Assembly (NCBI GenBank): GCA_000507305.1
Contig: DF240844.1
Coordinates: 1 to 64,000 of the forward strand
Direction: 5' to 3'
Source of the DNA: Breviolum minutum Mf 1.05b.01
Taxonomy: Eukaryota; Sar; Dinophyceae; Suessiales; Symbiodiniaceae
Length of the DNA stretch: 64,000 nt
The notes below the pieces were generated by a model. That model saw only the letters and a program-made list of their open reading frames with translations. It was not told where the DNA came from and made no database searches. Below, in pieces: positions 60,961 to 64,000 of the stretch (the stretch's first letter is position 1; the number at the start of each line of letters is the position of its first letter). Made by a program: the position numbers and the translations under genes.

Positions 60961-63448
60961 AATCAGGATGATGGCATATCATTATTGACTATTTTTTCGC
61001 CATCAAATAGTGAAGCTTCAAAAGGGAGGCTCCTGCATCGACTTTTTGAGAATATCACCTGGGATAGGGTTTCCATGGTTTCCTGGATTCCTTTTGATTT
61101 TTCAAGGTTGGTGATGGTTCTTTTTTTTGCTTTGCTTCCTGTGAGGAATTTCCATGATTGCATCGTAGGTGGTGGGTGTAAAACTGGCACATCTGCTTTT
61201 TGAGGTGACTCCAAAGTGTGGAAATGCCGACACAAAGCCCTCTTTGGTGCCGAGGGGGTTGGGTGGGTCGCAGGGTCCCCATAAGAATGGAAGATGAGCC
61301 GATCTTTTTCCATCCATGTTCATGTTGCTGGGTTTTTCAATCGATTCTGATGGATTTTTTGCGTTTCTATTTCATCAAAGGGCCGGACAGCTGCACATCA
61401 GTCAGTCTTTATCCTAGTGGAAAAGGGAACAACGATAGAGGGAGGAAACAGGCTGAAAAATTCAAGATGTTCGTCGAGGTCACTACTGGTACTTGCCAAC
61501 CAATTACCGTAGTTCTTTTTGCGGCTTTACCCCATTGATCCTCAGCTTATCCAATGTTGAAGTGGTGAATCTATCATTTGTATGAGTATTTACTGAGTAT
61601 TTACCCAGGAAAAAGCGGGGATTCGCCGTTGCAACGTTAGACAGCCTGAGATCACCATTAGTTGCCTCCGCTGGAGAGGCAATGCAGCTGGTTCAGATGT
61701 GGCTGCAGCCATCATTTTCTTTCTGATCAGTGGCATCTTGGCTTCAACATAAGATGGATAAGATAGCAGGGAGTTTTTTGCAGGTTTTTTTCAATGAGGC
61801 ATGGTGGCGGAACATGGTATCAAGATTTGTCCATGGATTCCACTGATCCATCCAGGGAGCGAAAAGATTAGGAGCCCATTTTGAAGGCTTAAGGGATCTA
61901 AAAGTACCTCACCTCGGCGTTGAAAGGAGCTGATGATGCACCGAAAGCTGCAGCAGTCGGGATAGTTGGAAATTCTAGGCAACAACAGCATGTTTTTTAC
62001 AACTTTATGATGGCAACTGGTCAGATTTTGTCCAGCAATATGACATATTAGATCATATTAGTATATGTTAGGTGTGAATCGGCTATCCAAGTCTTGCCAC
62101 TTTTGTTTCCTCAGGCTTAGCACTAAGTGCTGGCATTGGTGGTGGTGGCTTGTACGTGCCGCTTTTGATGCTGATCCTAGGTACGGCATCCCTGGGAACT
62201 CGGACGAGTGTGAAAATCGCGTGAAAATCGCACCCTTAGGGTGGTCATTTCAATCTTTCACTGACCTTTCTACCTTGAGTATTCCAGTTTGGGACGTTCT
62301 CCTTTCTCGGTTTCTCGCTTCGGTCCCATGGTTTTTCATGGTTTTTCAAAATTAGGATCCCCAATATCCGATCGTTTCCTCAATAGGCTGAATCATTTCC
62401 AGCGCACCCTTTTTTTATTACAGTAGATCTACTAAAAGCCTCTAAAAGCTAGACCTTTAGGTCTTTTTTGGAAGGGTTTTTCAATGAAAACCTAGGGTTG
62501 CACAAGGTGGTAAGTACATCAATGTCCCGTGTTCCCCCCACCATAAAAACCTCCGAGGTTTTCAAGTTCACGAAGCCACAGCTGTTTCACAGGCATGCTT
62601 AGCTGGAGGACTTCAAAAATGGGCAAACCTTGAGTTGTGATCTTAAATCAATTTCAGGTACACTCCAGTAACCATAGCTAGCTGGAAATCAACCTTTTTT
62701 CAGTACGAAATTGGATAGGGTAGTTCAGGCCGGAAAATGATGTTTATTAGGACCTCACTGAAACCGGCTACAAATGGTACTGCATTAGCGGAAACCTCGC
62801 TTCAAACGATCGTATTTGTGTCGCACTAGTGCTTTGATGAGCAAGTGATCAGGAATGACTAGTTTCCATCCCGTTGATGGAAGAAATCTTGCACCACCTG
62901 GGATGTAAAAAAACCCGTAAAGAATGGGATGACACACCTATCAACTGGTGCAGGATTTCTTCCATCAACAGTACTAAATGAGGTGCGCATGAGAAACCGG
63001 TTGAGGGTTGGGCACTAGCCAGATAGATTGGTGATGATTCCAATTCACTGAGATATCTGGTTCCAAGGGCTTCCAGTTACGCTTGGTTGTATGTTTCCTT
63101 TGCTACCAAAGCTGAGCCAATTTGGTGGGAGTACTTCCGCCTAATGGCTACGAAGATAGCGGGCTACAACACTGCCGTCAAAAGACATTTTTGATCAACG
63201 TGTAATTAAGAAATCGGCACGTATAACTTCCCAAATCTGCAGGCAATGTATAAAAGTGGTACAGGATTTGTTTTTGGTATCGTCATCGTCAATAATGCTT
63301 GCGAGTTGCTGCATGACCATTCAACATCCCACCTCCTGATGTTTGACCTCAAATCTTCCCAAAAATCAAAGGAGCCAGCAGCGCATTGATTTACAATCTA
63401 CGGCAACGGCATCCAAATGGCCACAAGCCCATGATTGACTACGACTTA
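60847..63448 (+). CDS. TauE/SafE-family membrane transporter (partial, continues past the window)
   Basis: Exons: 60847 to about 60960, 62115-62180, 62729-62817 and 63371-63448, all on the + strand. The spliced reading gives the first membrane segment with LALSAGIGGGGLYVPLLMLI, then TSLQTIVF joined to GASSALIYNLRQRHPNGHKP and MIDYDL. The glycine stretch, the S..TI.FG motif and the RHP....P.IDYDL motif are characteristic of eukaryotic TauE/SafE proteins (sulfite exporter family). The family moves sulfur-containing or other organic anions; the substrate here cannot be told. The rest of the protein (further membrane helices) must lie right of 64000. The start codon and N-terminal exon are not resolved. 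Confidence 0.78.
61381..61488 (+). CDS. Exon candidate between TauE exons
   Basis: The frame GPDSCTSVSLYPSGKGNNDR then GRKQAEKFKMFVEVTT ends at a GT donor at 61489. It does not resemble TauE/SafE and may be a chance frame in an intron. A possible micro-exon at 61107-61140 (donor GTGAGG) has the right phase to join 62115 and would supply a hydrophobic lead-in. Confidence 0.25.
62115..62180 (+). CDS. TauE/SafE exon, first helix
   Basis: Twenty-two codons between acceptor ttttgtttcctcag and a donor GTACGG at 62181. It encodes LALSAGIGGGGLYVPLLMLI, the most recognisable TauE/SafE segment. Confidence 0.82.
62729..62817 (+). CDS. TauE/SafE exon, S..TI.F segment
   Basis: After acceptor gtagttcag, in the phase left by the previous exon. 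It ends ATNGTALAETSLQTIVF. The family usually has a slightly shorter stretch between the glycine helix and this motif, so the left limit may be further right. The donor is ambiguous (see findings). Confidence 0.6.
62871..62973 (+). repeat. Hairpin element family 1, copy c, in a TauE intron
   Basis: CGTTGATGGAAGAAATCTTG at the left, GGATTTCTTCCATCAACAGT at the right. Core CACCTGGGATGTAAAAAAAC as in copy a. It lies 54 bp after the predicted end of a TauE/SafE exon. Confidence 0.88.
63371..63448 (+). CDS. TauE/SafE exon, RHP..IDYDL motif
   Basis: Encodes GASSALIYNLRQRHPNGHKP then MIDYDL, a diagnostic motif of eukaryotic TauE/SafE proteins. A GT donor follows at 63449, and the next family segment (membrane helix 3) is not found before the window end. 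Confidence 0.82.
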
Positions 63449-64000
63449 GTGTCTCTCAGCAAAGATTGGCAGACCAAAAAATCATCGGAGCCAAATCCGG
63501 AGCCGGGCGCCATCTTACGATTTGGTACCACCTGCAGGTTGGTGATGTATTTTTAAGCAATATCTATTGGGAGTTGTTGAAATGACGATATCCCAAGAAT
63601 GAGGTTTTTTTTTTGACAGAAGCAACTTACTTTGGGGGTCCTATCATTTCCGGAAACAATCTCATGATGGATGTCTTCAAGCGAGCGAAGATGTTTTTCC
63701 ATCCAAACCTTCGAGTGAACTACAGATGAAGTGCCAGCTTTGTGTGGCTTTGGTGATGCTTTGGTGTATGAAATGGCATGAGAAATTTGCTCCATGCATC
63801 CGTTGAGTGTGGCAATGCAAGGCTGATCATGGGGCCCAACTTGCTTTTGGGTGCAATGGCAAGGAATCTCAGCGAAGTGTCTGCAAATGTTGACTCGTGT
63901 TTATCATGTTGCAGCAATCAAGGACATGAGAAGACAGCTCCTCTTTATGAGAACATTGGGTTCAAGATTCAAACCCATTCTGTGAACCTTTTGTTAAACT
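63449..64000. other. Right edge, uncertain exons
   Basis: Intron of the TauE/SafE gene or further exons. After gttgcag at about 63914 a frame reads SNQGHEKTAPLYENIGFKIQ, which resembles the end of a GNAT acetyltransferase motif (A..LY...GF). The evidence is too short to decide. Confidence 0.25.

Noticed and set aside
1..64000. Dinoflagellate spliced-leader sequence, tRNA or rRNA genes
   Set aside because: I looked for the spliced-leader core and for tRNA T-arm patterns and found none that fold or match. A covariance-model scan would be needed to exclude them.
1..64000. Bacterial or organellar origin
   Set aside because: No operons, no ribosome-binding pattern, no long genes, while clear spliced exons of a eukaryotic transporter family and abundant microsatellites are present.

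Overview
This window looks like nuclear DNA of a dinoflagellate, most likely a Symbiodiniaceae-type alga. That is an inference; no search was run. The grounds are: no operons or long open frames; many short, isolated coding islands bounded by pyrimidine-rich AG acceptors and GT or GC donors; the recognisable exons all on the + strand; a ubiquitin-like/RCC1-like repeat gene of the kind abundant in these algae; a eukaryotic TauE/SafE transporter gene; and a heavy load of microsatellites and short hairpin elements. The + strand also carries far more long T runs than A runs, as expected if + strand introns fill the region.

Layout. 0-9.7 kb: a 1.2 kb TATG/TGTA satellite, then a string of small + strand exons (3.28-9.7 kb) of unrecognised protein(s). 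10.24-12.19 kb: a composite repeat made of a unique leader, a degenerate TGAC array with an assembly gap, a 94-bp tandem array and a unique tail. A second copy lies at 41.21-42.69 kb. 13.6-18.3 kb and 23.1-28.8 kb (perhaps 29.6): two collinear, diverged copies (A and B) of one unrecognised multi-exon gene, the main discovery here. They share short blocks such as DEWxKAVGRIPP, AWW, KLLRIYAF and VVGNPMY in the same order, with different introns and at least two predicted GC-AG introns. Copy A carries an EF-hand-like loop that is degraded in copy B. 29-54 kb: further + strand exon candidates with no recognised family, separated by long intron-like stretches. 55.6 kb: a CATA/CATG satellite. 56.1-56.95 kb: the ubiquitin-like plus RCC1-like repeat gene, with an N exactly at a repeat boundary. 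59.25-59.50 kb: a clear terminal exon of unknown family. 60.85-63.45 kb: exons of a TauE/SafE-family membrane transporter that runs off the right edge.

At least four families of short non-coding inverted-repeat elements (MITE-like, about 60-135 bp) occur, three of them in three or more copies here, plus several single hairpins. One cluster at 46.55-46.85 kb shows one family inserted into another.

No gene in this window is complete with certainty. Exon limits are read by eye from frame, composition and splice motifs, and most single exons should be treated as candidates. No rRNA, tRNA, CRISPR array or spliced-leader sequence was recognised.
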